Shown here: piece by piece, positions 33,544 to 43,401 of the stretch
Layout: each line of letters opens with the position of its first letter
Numbering within the stretch: position 1 is the first letter of the stretch
Assembly (NCBI RefSeq): GCF_000026005.1
Contig: NC_005295.2
Span: 806,001-870,000 of the forward strand
Direction of reading: 5' to 3'
Source: Ehrlichia ruminantium str. Welgevonden
Lineage (GTDB): Bacteria; Pseudomonadota; Alphaproteobacteria; Rickettsiales; Anaplasmataceae
DNA length: 64,000 bases
Translations under genes and position numbers: made by a program
Notes under the pieces: model-generated
Database searches by the model: none
What the model was told of the DNA's origin: nothing
Seen by the model: only the letters and a program-made list of their open reading frames with translations

Positions 33544-34104
33544 ATGGATGAATCTCATTCCAGTGGAATAAATGTTTCTGCTTTACAATCCTATCTTCAT
33601 GAACAACAAAGTGGTGGACATGGAGAAGATGAAGAGACTGTATTTTCTGTTTTTGTATTTCTTGCATGGTTTTATAAAAATGTACCAGGAGTTTGTGATA
33701 TGACAAGCGGAAATCTATTAGCAGCAGTTACATCATTAGGAATGAACTTAAAAACTGAATTTTCAATAATGTCAGATTCAGGCAAAAACTTCTTTGGATT
33801 ACCAAAATTATTACCAGATGCACAACCAGGAGGAGCTCCGGCTGATGGAGGAAGTGCTGATGGAGGAGGAGAAGGTTCAGCTACCGGTGGAGAAGCTAGT
33901 GATAATGATGCCATATACCATGCTCATCATGATGACCCATATGCTCATGCTGAATACCCTCATGCCGATCAAGAAATAATGCATGCAGCTGGTGGAGGAT
34001 TTAATAACATTAGCCATGAAGATCATAGCCCACAACATGATCATCACCCTAGCCCTACACCTATCAGTCCATCACATGCAAATCAATACTACCATGACAT
34101 GTAA
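33544..34104 (+). CDS. Orphan acidic, Gly- and His-rich protein (186 aa)
   Basis: I do not recognise a family. Residues 1-90 look folded: a Ser/His/Gly/Glu-rich start, a hydrophobic stretch at 33-43 (VFSVFVFLAWF), one cysteine (C51), and a segment ending NFFGLPKLLPD. Residues 95-118 are a Gly/Ala/Asp linker. Residues 124-186 contain 13 histidines with Asp, Glu, Pro and Tyr (HAHHDDPYAHAEYPHADQ; HDHHPSPTP), suggesting metal binding or pH sensing. There is no signal peptide. Its G+C content is visibly higher than the flanking gaps, which supports a real gene. Genus-specific soluble proteins of this make-up in Ehrlichia are sometimes secreted effectors or antigens; that is inference only. Confidence 0.75.
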   Translation: MDESHSSGINVSALQSYLHEQQSGGHGEDEETVFSVFVFLAWFYKNVPGVCDMTSGNLLAAVTSLGMNLKTEFSIMSDSGKNFFGLPKLLPDAQPGGAPADGGSADGGGEGSATGGEASDNDAIYHAHHDDPYAHAEYPHADQEIMHAAGGGFNNISHEDHSPQHDHHPSPTPISPSHANQYYHDM

Positions 34105-35323
34105 TGCAGCATGGTTATATTACCCCAGTAAATAGTTATTTATATACTTTATTTAGTATATATACAATTGGTTAGTGTTATAATCCCAACATTAGATGTA
34201 GCATTATACAACCAATATATATCATTTATAGGATAGTACTCAGTTTTTTAGTCATTCTATCGTGAATACAATAGTAACATAAGATATACATTTCCAGTAA
34301 AGATAACTTAAACAAGTATCTTTTTAATTCATAACTTAAATAATAGCATTTTTATGCTTCTTATTAAAAGATTCACAGATATTTTTCGTTATTTTAAAGC
34401 TGTATAAATCTATAATACTTTTATTCATAAAAATACAAACCAGTCAAAATCATATTTGTCATCTAAAACTGATATATATAACCTGATTCTTAACAATATA
34501 CACAAATACCTATTTATCCATAATACATATACTAAAAACATTTATATAATATTGTCTACGCTAATATCTAAAATTTATACAATACCTATGTTCCAAGAGA
34601 TTTCTGATCAAAAGAACATACCAATTCTTAATAAATTATATATATAGGATTGTACATATTTACTTAATTAGAATATACTGTTTAATATCACTTTTAGTTT
34701 ATATAATTATTCAATACTTATATCATAACGAACTACGGATAAAGATATTAATGTAAACGCAACAAATATCATAAGCATCACATATACAGTACACATATTA
34801 TATAAATATACTAATATCATAACAACAACCAGTAACTAAAATTATAGCTGTTGAAGTAATATTACCATTATGTATCACTATTATATAATAGTTAAAATTA
34901 TTTATTAGAATTGCATTTATATAATAGAAATACGAAAAAACACATACCTATAGTACTTATACTATTACTGATCAAATATCCATTATGTATAGAAGTATCT
35001 CTTACAATACTACATGTATAACTTTCCTATACATAAAACTAAACAATATTCTTAACCCAATTTTCCAATTTATAACAATAATATGTTAGTCATTTACCTA
35101 GTATTCTTCAATAGATACAATTTGTACAAATTGACTCTTAGATATATATATAATCAAAAATATAATTAGCATTATAGATACTAAAAATCTTACACAATAT
35201 AGATACATTATATATGTAATAAACCTATTACATTTGTGCTACATATATTATGCTGATACAGCAATACTTAACGATATAGTAAGCAATAGATAATAAAAAA
35301 TGTATTGATATTATAAACTAGGA
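34105..35323. other. Non-coding gap of about 1.2 kb
   Basis: No convincing gene. A 63-codon frame beginning with TTG at 34456 is Ile/Tyr/Asn-rich and judged random. tRNA-Pro closes the gap. Confidence 0.6.
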
Positions 35324-35400
35324 TGGTCGGAGTGGAGAGATTTGAACTCCCGACCTCTTGGTCCCAAACCAAGAGCGCTACCAGGCTGCGCTACACTCCG
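35324..35400 (-). tRNA. tRNA-Pro (anticodon TGG), CCA encoded
   Basis: The minus strand gives acceptor CGGAGTG pairing CACTCCG, D-arm GCGC with loop AGCCTGGTA, anticodon stem CTTGG/CCAAG with loop TTTGGGA (anticodon TGG), T-arm GGGAG/CTCTC-type with TTCAAAT, discriminator A and an encoded CCA. It stands alone, divergent from rlmE. Confidence 0.97.
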
Positions 35401-35521
35401 GACGCAAAAGAACATATATAATCCTACCAAGAATATATATTATATCAATAAAATAATTCTTGTTATTAAATAAAAATAATTTATCATTTTATTTTAACTT
35501 AGATGGTATAAGTATATATCT

Positions 35522-36175
35522 ATTACAGTCAAAACTGCAAAAGGACGTAAAATTTCTTCTACAAGATGGCTTCATAGACAATTAAATGATCCTTATGTAC
35601 TTCTAGCTAAAAAGCAACAATATAGATCCAGAGCTGCTTTTAAATTAATAGAAATAGATAATAAGTTTTCCATTTTTAAAAAAGGACAGTATGTACTAGA
35701 TCTTGGTGCATCACCTGGTGGATGGTCTCAAGTTGCTTCACAGAAAGTATCACATGGTAATAGCTCTTCTGTATTTGCAGTAGATATGCAAGAAATGAGT
35801 AGTATTCCTAACGTTATATTTATTCTATGTGATATTGCTAATAAAATAGAATTATTAAATTCTACATTTGATAAAAAAAAGTTTGATGTAGTATTATCAG
35901 ATATGGCACCAAAAGCTTGTGGCAACAAACAAGTAGATCACGCTAATATAATCAATCTATGTGAAATGTCTTTAGAAATAGCAGTAAAATTTATAAAGCC
36001 TAATGGAATCTTTATAACTAAAATTCTACAAGGGGAATATGAAAAAGAATTCTATCAATCAGTAAAATATCATTTTAATTCTGTAAAATATTTTAAACCC
36101 AAAGCAAGTAGAAAAGATTCATCAGAAATGTATCTAGTTAGTTTAGGATTTAAAGAAAATTTGGAATATATTTAG
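35522..36175 (+). CDS. rlmE: 23S rRNA (uridine2552-2'-O)-methyltransferase RlmE (FtsJ), start anomalous
   Basis: Methylates U2552 in the ribosomal A loop using SAM. The open frame encodes a complete family protein: [31 protein letters not shown] loop [35 protein letters not shown] and [11 protein letters not shown]. The catalytic K-D-K-E set (in [25 protein letters not shown]) is intact. There is no ATG, GTG or TTG in frame before the conserved N-terminus; the first in-frame ATG (35786) would delete the SAM loop. The annotated start is an ATT codon. An ATG at 35503 is one base out of frame and reads MV-stop, so either ATT initiates or a one-base insertion in the AT-rich leader has broken the start. 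Confidence 0.85.
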   Translation: MTVKTAKGRKISSTRWLHRQLNDPYVLLAKKQQYRSRAAFKLIEIDNKFSIFKKGQYVLDLGASPGGWSQVASQKVSHGNSSSVFAVDMQEMSSIPNVIFILCDIANKIELLNSTFDKKKFDVVLSDMAPKACGNKQVDHANIINLCEMSLEIAVKFIKPNGIFITKILQGEYEKEFYQSVKYHFNSVKYFKPKASRKDSSEMYLVSLGFKENLEYI

Positions 36176-36553
36176 AATATATACTACTACTTTAAGATAC
36201 ATAGTAATAAATACAAAGTAAAAACTTTAACAAATTCTTCTTCATTATTTGTAATTTTTTACCTACCATTTGCAGAAAAACTAAACCTACCTACATTGTA
36301 CATATAATTAATATTCTTTAAACTTTTTTCTGTTTTACCAATAGATGCAACAGCAAGATGTGTACATATAACAGTATGGAATAACATTCATAATCTACAC
36401 ATTGATGTTTCCAGAAATCAATTCTGTCACATTTTATAATTATATCATATATTTATTAATATATAAAAATTTAACTTTTATTAACAAATTATTAGAAATA
36501 TATTTAAAATATCTATATACTAATATTTTTACTATTAAAATAAAAACCTTAAT
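36176..36553. other. Non-coding gap holding an lpd fragment
   Basis: More than half of this gap is a decayed copy of part of the lpd gene (next entry). The remainder, before comM, is plain AT-rich DNA. Confidence 0.7.
36214..36427 (-). pseudogene. Fragment of a dihydrolipoamide dehydrogenase gene (lpd relic)
   Basis: About 213 bp align to the intact lpd gene at about 59871-60085, corresponding to Lpd residues about 334-405. Shared blocks include TTCTGTTTTACCAATAGATG, ATTATTTGTAATTTTT, GATGCAACAGCA and GATGTTTCCAG-like sequence. Substitutions are scattered and at least one indel shifts the frame. Neither end of the parent gene is present. It lies on the same strand as the parent and is surely not expressed as a protein. 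Confidence 0.88.
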
Positions 36554-38032
36554 ATGATACAGGTTAAAAGTGTAGCATTTTATGGAATAAACACAATAAA
36601 TGTTAATGTACAAATACACGTTGCAAAAGGAATACCAGCATTTAATATAGTTGGACTTCCAAATAAAGCAGTTGCTGAATCTCGTGAACGCATTAGAGCT
36701 GCTTTACATTCTATTAACTTATCACTACCAACACAAAGAATTACCATAAATTTGTCTCCAGCAGACATCATTAAAGAAGGAAGCCACTATGATCTACCTA
36801 TCGCAATAGGATTACTAATGACTATTGGTGCAATACCTAAAATCAATAATTTACCATATATCATACTAGGAGAATTATCATTAGATGGATCAATAGTCCC
36901 AGTATCTGGAATATTACCAGCTGCTATAAATGCTCGAGAACATAATATAGGGATAATATGTCCATACAATAACGGCTCAGAAGCATCCCTAATTAAAGAC
37001 ATTCCAATACTATCACCTAAACATTTAGTATCATTAATAAAATATTTTAATAATCATGAAACTATACTTCCCCCAATCAATGATATATTTATAGAAGATA
37101 TAAAATACTTAGATATAAAAGACATAAAAGGTCAACCTATAGCAAAAAGAGCCTTAGAAATTGCTGCTGCTGGAGGTCACAATATGCTAATGATTGGCCC
37201 TCCTGGTACTGGAAAATCAATGCTAGCAAAAAGAATTCCAGGAATATTACCTGACTTAATATATGAAGAAATTATTCAAATAAATAGCATTGTAAGTATA
37301 ACAAAGCAAGAAACAAAATCAATATCAACTACTCGTCCATTTCGTGATCCTCACAGCTCACTATCTATAGCAGCTATGGTAGGAGGAGGAAAATATGCTA
37401 AACCAGGAGAAGTTACTTTAGCACATTGTGGTATACTATTTTTAGACGAGTTACCAGAATTTTCAAGATCGGTACTAGAGTCATTAAGGCAACCATTAGA
37501 AAATAAAGAAATCCTTATATCAAGAGCAAACATTCAAATAAAATATCCAGCAAACTTCCAGTTAATTGCAGCAATGAACCCATGTAAATGCGGATACTTT
37601 GGAGATACATCACAATCTTGTCAAAGAGCACCTAAATGTGCTATCGAATATCAAAATAAAATTTCTGGACCATTACATGATAGAATAGATATACATGTTG
37701 AGGTACCAAATATAAACATATTATCTTATAATAATTCTACAATAACAGAAGATTCAAGAACAATCAAAGAACGCGTTACACGTGCAAGAAAAATACAATC
37801 AAATCGTTATGGTTCATCTCTTAATAACGCTACAGTATCAGGTAATATCATATTACAATTCTTCACTCCAGATAAATCAGTAATTAAACTTCTAGAGAAA
37901 ATATCACAAAAAAGGAATATATCTGCTAGAAAATATATAAAAATTATTAGGATTGCTAGAACCATTGCAGATTTATCCTCAGAGGCAATTATATCATATG
38001 AACATATTGCTGAATCTTTATCATATGTATAA
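36554..38032 (+). CDS. comM: ComM/YifB-family AAA+ ATPase (Mg-chelatase-like)
   Basis: AAA+ helicase-type protein known in transforming bacteria to extend branch migration of recombining DNA. 492 residues: an N-terminal Lon-protease-like fold (VKSVAFYGINTINVNVQ, INLSPADIIKEGSHYDLPIA), Walker A GPPGTGKSM, Walker B GILFLDELPEF, the cysteine cluster MNPCKCGYFGD-CQRAPKC, and a C-terminal helical lid. Its presence with recO suggests recombination capacity is kept. Whether Ehrlichia takes up DNA is unknown. Confidence 0.93.
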   Translation: MIQVKSVAFYGINTINVNVQIHVAKGIPAFNIVGLPNKAVAESRERIRAALHSINLSLPTQRITINLSPADIIKEGSHYDLPIAIGLLMTIGAIPKINNLPYIILGELSLDGSIVPVSGILPAAINAREHNIGIICPYNNGSEASLIKDIPILSPKHLVSLIKYFNNHETILPPINDIFIEDIKYLDIKDIKGQPIAKRALEIAAAGGHNMLMIGPPGTGKSMLAKRIPGILPDLIYEEIIQINSIVSITKQETKSISTTRPFRDPHSSLSIAAMVGGGKYAKPGEVTLAHCGILFLDELPEFSRSVLESLRQPLENKEILISRANIQIKYPANFQLIAAMNPCKCGYFGDTSQSCQRAPKCAIEYQNKISGPLHDRIDIHVEVPNINILSYNNSTITEDSRTIKERVTRARKIQSNRYGSSLNNATVSGNIILQFFTPDKSVIKLLEKISQKRNISARKYIKIIRIARTIADLSSEAIISYEHIAESLSYV

Positions 38033-38119
38033 AAAAATTTAATAAAATTATACAAAGATTAATCTAATATTGATTTATGGTTAATAATTTACTAAAATCA
38101 AATATTAATAAATCTTTAT

Positions 38120-38509
38120 ATGGTAATAATTATGTTTACAAGTATAGGTCAACCTCATAAAATAAGTTATAAAGGACTTAATATGGCACTAGGAGTTTGT
38201 GTTTGTATTTCTAGTATACTTATAAAACTATCAATAATTACTGGTATATCATGTTTTGGTGGTGTTAAAATACCAGGTTTACCAGAATTTTCACCTTTAC
38301 ATTTTTTTGCTGCTATAGCAGGTTTTGCACTAAGTACTGGAATCATTGTACTTTCTTCAATAGGTCAAAATGTTACCAAGCTTGTAGAAGCTAAAATTAA
38401 CGCTCCAGGATCCATTGTTAATACATCAGAATCAGAATCACAAACTCCACAAGATGATCATGAAATAAATACTAGCTCACCAAGATTACAGAGAACTACT
38501 TTAAAATGA
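38120..38509 (+). CDS. Small two-helix membrane protein, unknown
   Basis: 129 residues, no recognised family. Two strong hydrophobic segments at about 20-45 and 62-85 enclose a short loop (GGVKIPGLPEFSPLH). They are followed by a polar tail of about 44 residues rich in S, T, E, Q and P, predicted disordered. An internal ATG four codons on (MFTSIGQ) is an equally good start. The use of Gly, Pro and Val is unlike the random frames nearby, so I consider it real. Downstream stands a 12-bp perfect hairpin. Confidence 0.65.
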   Translation: MVIIMFTSIGQPHKISYKGLNMALGVCVCISSILIKLSIITGISCFGGVKIPGLPEFSPLHFFAAIAGFALSTGIIVLSSIGQNVTKLVEAKINAPGSIVNTSESESQTPQDDHEINTSSPRLQRTTLK

Positions 38510-39842
38510 TTACAAAACAACATCTTATAAAGTAATTGCCACTCATAGGTGTTTATAACATTAAAGTACTTTCTTATTTTACATGATACACTATTATCTA
38601 AACAATTATTATGTAGTGTATCATGCGTGTTATCTTAAATACTATTATAGGAAAAATTTGTTATATCTAAGCTATTATTAAGTAAATATTATAAGTATTT
38701 TTAACTGTACGTCTTATGCTTGAACTACATAAAGTTATATTAACAGCACTGTTATTAACTCAATAGTAAATTAATTTTTTCGCTAGTTCTATGTATCATA
38801 GTTACTTTTTTTGTAGTAATATGCTCTATAAAAAATATTATGTACTTTATCAATAACAAACTGCTAATTATAAAAACTAGCAAAAATGCATTTATAATGA
38901 TTACATGAGATTAATTAGGTAAGTATAAAATATAAGTAATAAAAGAAAAACAATACCCATCAAATGATAAATATCTCAAAAGAAGTTATGTGACAATAAC
39001 AACACTAATATTATTAGTATTTTTTAGTGTGTTAACATTCAATGTAGTACAGATATTAAATCAATATTCATGTTAACACAAAAGTAGTAACTTACGAATT
39101 AATTTCAAGAACCCAGTAAATAATTTGATATCATAGTTTACTAACATCGGTAATCATAGAAATAACACTCATACAAAACATTTCTATAGCTGAATACTTT
39201 CATATATACAATAAGAACAAAAAGAATAATAACATAAACAAAAATATTATTTGATTATATAAAAATAAATATATATGCTACTACATATACAAAAAAGTTA
39301 GTAAATTAATATTTAATAAAATTTTCAATATATTGATCACTTACAGTCAATTAAAACACTACTCCATATATAAAAACACAATCTAACACAAAAATATATA
39401 ACTAATGCTAGTTAAGATATTACTTAAAGATTTTCAATAAATAAATACTATTATAACTATCACAAAAAATACCAACTTCTATATATAATCATATATAGAA
39501 TAGTAGATAGTTTTTTTTTACTAATATTTCATAAGCATTTATTGTTTCTATTAAAGATTATATAATAATTATTGTGAATATATAGCATATTCCAATAACA
39601 ATTTTCTAATAAATCATTAAATAAAAATATAGAGTAATATTACTTTACATCTCCTATTGCTGTGTTACACCATAAGGTAAATCACAACCATTTTATGTCA
39701 ATAATATAAGCAAAATCACCTATTCCAGAAAATGCTATACCTCTAGAAAATTAATAAAAATAACATTAATTATATATTTTTTGATCCTAAATAAACTGAT
39801 AATTATCTTATGCTTATTTCTAATACAACAATATTACAATGT
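38510..39842. other. 1.3-kb non-coding gap
   Basis: Apart from the hairpin near its left end, a smaller interrupted palindrome around AACAGCACTGTT (about 38743) and a run of T near 39511, nothing is recognisable. The genes on either side converge on it. Confidence 0.6.
38582..38625. other. Perfect 12-bp inverted repeat downstream of the small membrane gene
   Basis: CATGATACACTA pairs with TAGTGTATCATG around a 20-nt loop, 72 bp after the gene. No T-run follows, so factor-independent termination is doubtful. It could be a protein-binding palindrome or an RNA-stabilising hairpin. Confidence 0.55.
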
Positions 39843-40676
39843 TTACACAGTACTATTAAATGCATTTTTTATTCTATAGTTAAATTCTGCTCCATATATA
39901 AAAAATATACTTAAGATATAGAAAAATAACAAAGAAGCAATAATACTAGCTAAACTACCATATATTATATTCAGTTGATGAAACGTTTTTAAATACCATG
40001 TAAAAATTAAGGATGAGCAAGTCCATAAAAAAGTAACCAATACTGCACCTGGTACTACATTTGCCAAATTTTGCTTAACATTTGGTATAATAAAATACAA
40101 TAAAGTAATAGATACAAATAATACTAACTCACTAACAGCATACTTAAAATACCCAAGATTTTTATTTAACATTTCATAAATTACAGGTAACACAATTATA
40201 CATATCATAGCAATAGTCATCGCCAAAGTAATAGAAATAAACTGAAATATACTTAACAATCTACGAAAAATATAAGATGGTGGACTAGAAACTCTACATG
40301 CTTTATTTAATATAGTCCTTATTCCTTCTACAGCAGATGAAGCAGTCCATATTGTCCCTATTACTGCTAAAGTTAACAAACTATGTGGAGGACCTGAAAT
40401 TATTTCTTGAATCCTTGGCATTAATCCAGAAATAACCTCACTAGGTATATTATCAGTAATTAATATAATTAACTTATCACTTACACTAATATCATAATAA
40501 TGTAATAATTGTGCTAAATTGGACATTAATGCCATAAAAAACACTAAAAAAGGAAATACCGATAATAGTATTACAAATGATAAATATCCTGCATGTTCTA
40601 TACCATCATGTTCTATCATATCAACTACTGCATAATATGAACATTTAAAAATACATCTTATCTTTTTAGCTAACAT
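39843..40676 (-). CDS. YihY/BrkB-family inner-membrane protein
   Basis: 277 residues, about six transmembrane helices, with the family signature HAGYLSFVILLSVFPFLVFF at the N-terminus, WTASSAVEGIRTILNKACRV in the middle and YGSLASIIASLLFFYILS near the end. The family was once called ribonuclease BN, a name now known to be wrong; the function is unsettled (envelope biology or transport). Stands alone, divergent from thiL. Confidence 0.9.
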   Translation of the reverse strand: MLAKKIRCIFKCSYYAVVDMIEHDGIEHAGYLSFVILLSVFPFLVFFMALMSNLAQLLHYYDISVSDKLIILITDNIPSEVISGLMPRIQEIISGPPHSLLTLAVIGTIWTASSAVEGIRTILNKACRVSSPPSYIFRRLLSIFQFISITLAMTIAMICIIVLPVIYEMLNKNLGYFKYAVSELVLFVSITLLYFIIPNVKQNLANVVPGAVLVTFLWTCSSLIFTWYLKTFHQLNIIYGSLASIIASLLFFYILSIFFIYGAEFNYRIKNAFNSTV

Positions 40677-40848
40677 ACCATAACTGCATATAAATACATA
40701 TTAATCAATTATACCAATAAAGAATATATATGAAATCTTCATCTTTTCAAAATATTAATAATTATATACACTCAAATCTAAAAATATGAATTAAACTATA
40801 ATGTATTACCACTAACCTAATTTCTTCAATTTAATATCTAAGAATTTT

Positions 40849-41799
40849 ATGAAAGAATTTGAATATCTACAAAATTACATATACACATTAGATAACAATT
40901 CATTAATAGGGGATGATGCTGCTATTATTAATTGCACAGAAAACCAACTTGTCGTAACAAAAGACATTTTGATAGAAGAAGTACATTTCCTAAAAAATTG
41001 CAAACCAAGGATATTAGCAAAAAAAGCACTTCGATCTAATTTATCAGATATTGCTGCTATGGGAGCAATACCTTATGCATACTGTTTAGGATTAGTATTA
41101 CCTAATGATATATCTAACAATTGGTGGCAAGATTTTAGCAATAGTTTAAGAGAAGAACACAAAATATTTGACATAATACTACTTGGAGGAGATACAACTT
41201 CACATAAAAATAATATAATTATAATAAGTATCACTGCTTTTGGAATAAATCATGGTAATTTATTAAAAAGATCTGGAGCAAAAATTGGAGATTTTATATA
41301 TGTTAGTGGGACTATTGGAGATGCAGCATTAGGTTTACTTGTTTACCAAAACATTATCAAAAAAAATTATGAAAACTTAAAAAATAAATATGATATACCT
41401 CAACCAAGAATTAATTTAGGAATTGACATTAATCAAATTGCATCTTCATGTATAGATATCTCTGACGGATTAATACAAGATATGGAACACATTTGCCATG
41501 CATCTAATGTAGGAGCATCCATATACTTAAATAAAATACCATTATCAAATGAAACTAAAGAAATTATTGCTAATACACCTAGATACATTAATTTAGTATT
41601 AAGCGGAGGAGATGATTATGAATTAATTTTTACAGCTAATCCCAAATTTTCTGATTTAATAAAAGAAATATCTAAAAAAAATGGAGTTAAAATCACTAAA
41701 ATAGGAAAAATCACTGAAGGTAATTCTGTAATACTATATGATCACTCAAATAATATAGTAACTTTAGATAATAAAGGCTTTAATCACTTTACCATTTAG
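40849..41799 (+). CDS. thiL: Thiamine-monophosphate kinase
   Basis: Makes thiamine diphosphate from thiamine monophosphate and ATP. 316 residues. PurM-like fold with LIGDDAAII at the ATP/metal site, RSNLSDIAAMGAIP, LLGGDTTSH, VSGTIGDAALGL, CIDISDGLIQDM and LSGGDDYELIF, all standard ThiL motifs. Its presence suggests thiamine is made or salvaged as the monophosphate; no other thi gene is in the window. Confidence 0.96.
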   Translation: MKEFEYLQNYIYTLDNNSLIGDDAAIINCTENQLVVTKDILIEEVHFLKNCKPRILAKKALRSNLSDIAAMGAIPYAYCLGLVLPNDISNNWWQDFSNSLREEHKIFDIILLGGDTTSHKNNIIIISITAFGINHGNLLKRSGAKIGDFIYVSGTIGDAALGLLVYQNIIKKNYENLKNKYDIPQPRINLGIDINQIASSCIDISDGLIQDMEHICHASNVGASIYLNKIPLSNETKEIIANTPRYINLVLSGGDDYELIFTANPKFSDLIKEISKKNGVKITKIGKITEGNSVILYDHSNNIVTLDNKGFNHFTI

Positions 41800-42672
41800 A
41801 TATAAAATACATTATACACAGTATATAAAACAGTAACTATCTATAATTATAGCTTTTAGGTAGCTTAAATATCCAATAAATTAGAATAAAATAATTTTTT
41901 AATATATAACTGTATTAATAATGCAATACCCTATTCTTGTATACTCACAATTCATAAAAATTTTTATACATACTCAAGTTAGTATAAACAGAAACATTAG
42001 CTAGATGTACTTATATTTAATTTTCCTTAAAATATCAATAATTAAAGTAAATAGTTTACACTTTTATACAAGATAATAAAGTACATTTTCCAATTTACGT
42101 AGATATTTTTATAAAGAAAGTATCTTCATAGGTAACAACTCACTATTTCATATCAATGATGTATCATTATCAATCAAAATATAAAAAACTAAAACTATAA
42201 ATAACATACCTATTATGAAAAAGATAACAAAACACACTGACTAAAAAGTACTATAAACTATCCTTAAAAAATCATTGTCATAAGCAACATTTTATACTAG
42301 AAGTTAATAATTATCATTAAATAGAAAAAATTAATAATATTTAATTTATAATAATGCATTGTTATTATCGAGTTAAATATTATGAACTAATAAATAAGAT
42401 ATTTCATAACCAATCCGGAATATAGTTAATATATTCGTCTAAAGTAATAAATACAGCTAATAATAATTAAACAAGATTGTTACAAACAAACATCAATTCA
42501 AATTAATACTTATAAAGTATTAAGGAAAGTAAATATTAGAAAATTGCTTTACTTATTAAACCACAACTATATATTACAAATTTACCACTATATAAGTATC
42601 ATTATATTTTATCATATGCTTTAACAAATACCCTTACTCAAGTAAACAAAAATACTATACAAATAATATTCA
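41800..42672. other. Non-coding gap of about 0.9 kb between convergent thiL and dnaQ
   Basis: AT-rich DNA with no gene, RNA or convincing terminator that I can see. Confidence 0.6.
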
Positions 42673-43401
42673 CTAATTATAATTTTCATTTTTTTTATAA
42701 AATATATTGTTCCAAATAGGATTTTTTATTTTTTCCAATAACATCTTATGCTTTACTATTTCTTCTTCACTTACTTTATACAAACGTGGCTCTATATAAG
42801 ATCTACTTACATCATGCGAGTAATCACTACTTTGAAACATACTACTATTATCTTGAAAATTTAAAGATCTCTGCAATCCCCCCATTAATTGCACATACAC
42901 TTTTCCTAACAATGTTGCATCTAATAGTGCTCCATGAAACTTTCTATCTTGTAAAGAAATATTAAATCTTTTACATAAAGCATCCAATGTAGAAGACACT
43001 CCAGGAAACTTCTTCCTAGCTAAAATAAGAGTATCTACAACCTGAAAATCAGAATTATAGCTCTTTTGAATTTTATCAAGTTCCATTTTTATAAACTTAA
43101 TATCAAATACAGCGTTATGAATAACCAATACACTATTACCAATAAAGTCTAAAAACTTATCTGCAATTTCTGAAAATTTTGGCTTATCTTTCAACATATC
43201 AACAGTAATACCATGAATTTTTGTTGCATAATATGGTATATCACGTTCAGGATTAATATACTCATGAAATACTTTACCTGTAAAAACACGATCTATTAAT
43301 TCAATACAACCCATTTCTATTATTCTATCTCCACCATCTGCATCTAACCCTGTTGTTTCAGTATCTAATACTATCTCTCTAATTCCATTGTAATAAGACA
43401 T
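42673..43401 (-). CDS. dnaQ: DNA polymerase III subunit epsilon (proofreading exonuclease)
   Basis: 3'-5' exonuclease that proofreads replication. 242 residues. Exo I LDTETTGLDADGGDRIIE, Exo II HNAVFDIKFIKMEL and Exo III HGALLDATLLGKVY with the catalytic His-Asp pair are complete. The last 60 residues form a C-terminal tail like that which binds the alpha subunit, including MLLEKIKNPIWNNIFY. Family length. Confidence 0.96.
   Translation of the reverse strand: MSYYNGIREIVLDTETTGLDADGGDRIIEMGCIELIDRVFTGKVFHEYINPERDIPYYATKIHGITVDMLKDKPKFSEIADKFLDFIGNSVLVIHNAVFDIKFIKMELDKIQKSYNSDFQVVDTLILARKKFPGVSSTLDALCKRFNISLQDRKFHGALLDATLLGKVYVQLMGGLQRSLNFQDNSSMFQSSDYSHDVSRSYIEPRLYKVSEEEIVKHKMLLEKIKNPIWNNIFYKKNENYN

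Noticed and set aside
33672-33979. Overlapping frames on both strands within the His-rich gene
   Set aside because: They arise from the low-complexity Gly/Ala/Asp codons of the plus-strand gene, which has the best composition and a full-length frame.
34456-34647. 63-codon frame starting with TTG
   Set aside because: Ile/Tyr/Asn/Leu composition, no Shine-Dalgarno sequence, no family likeness.
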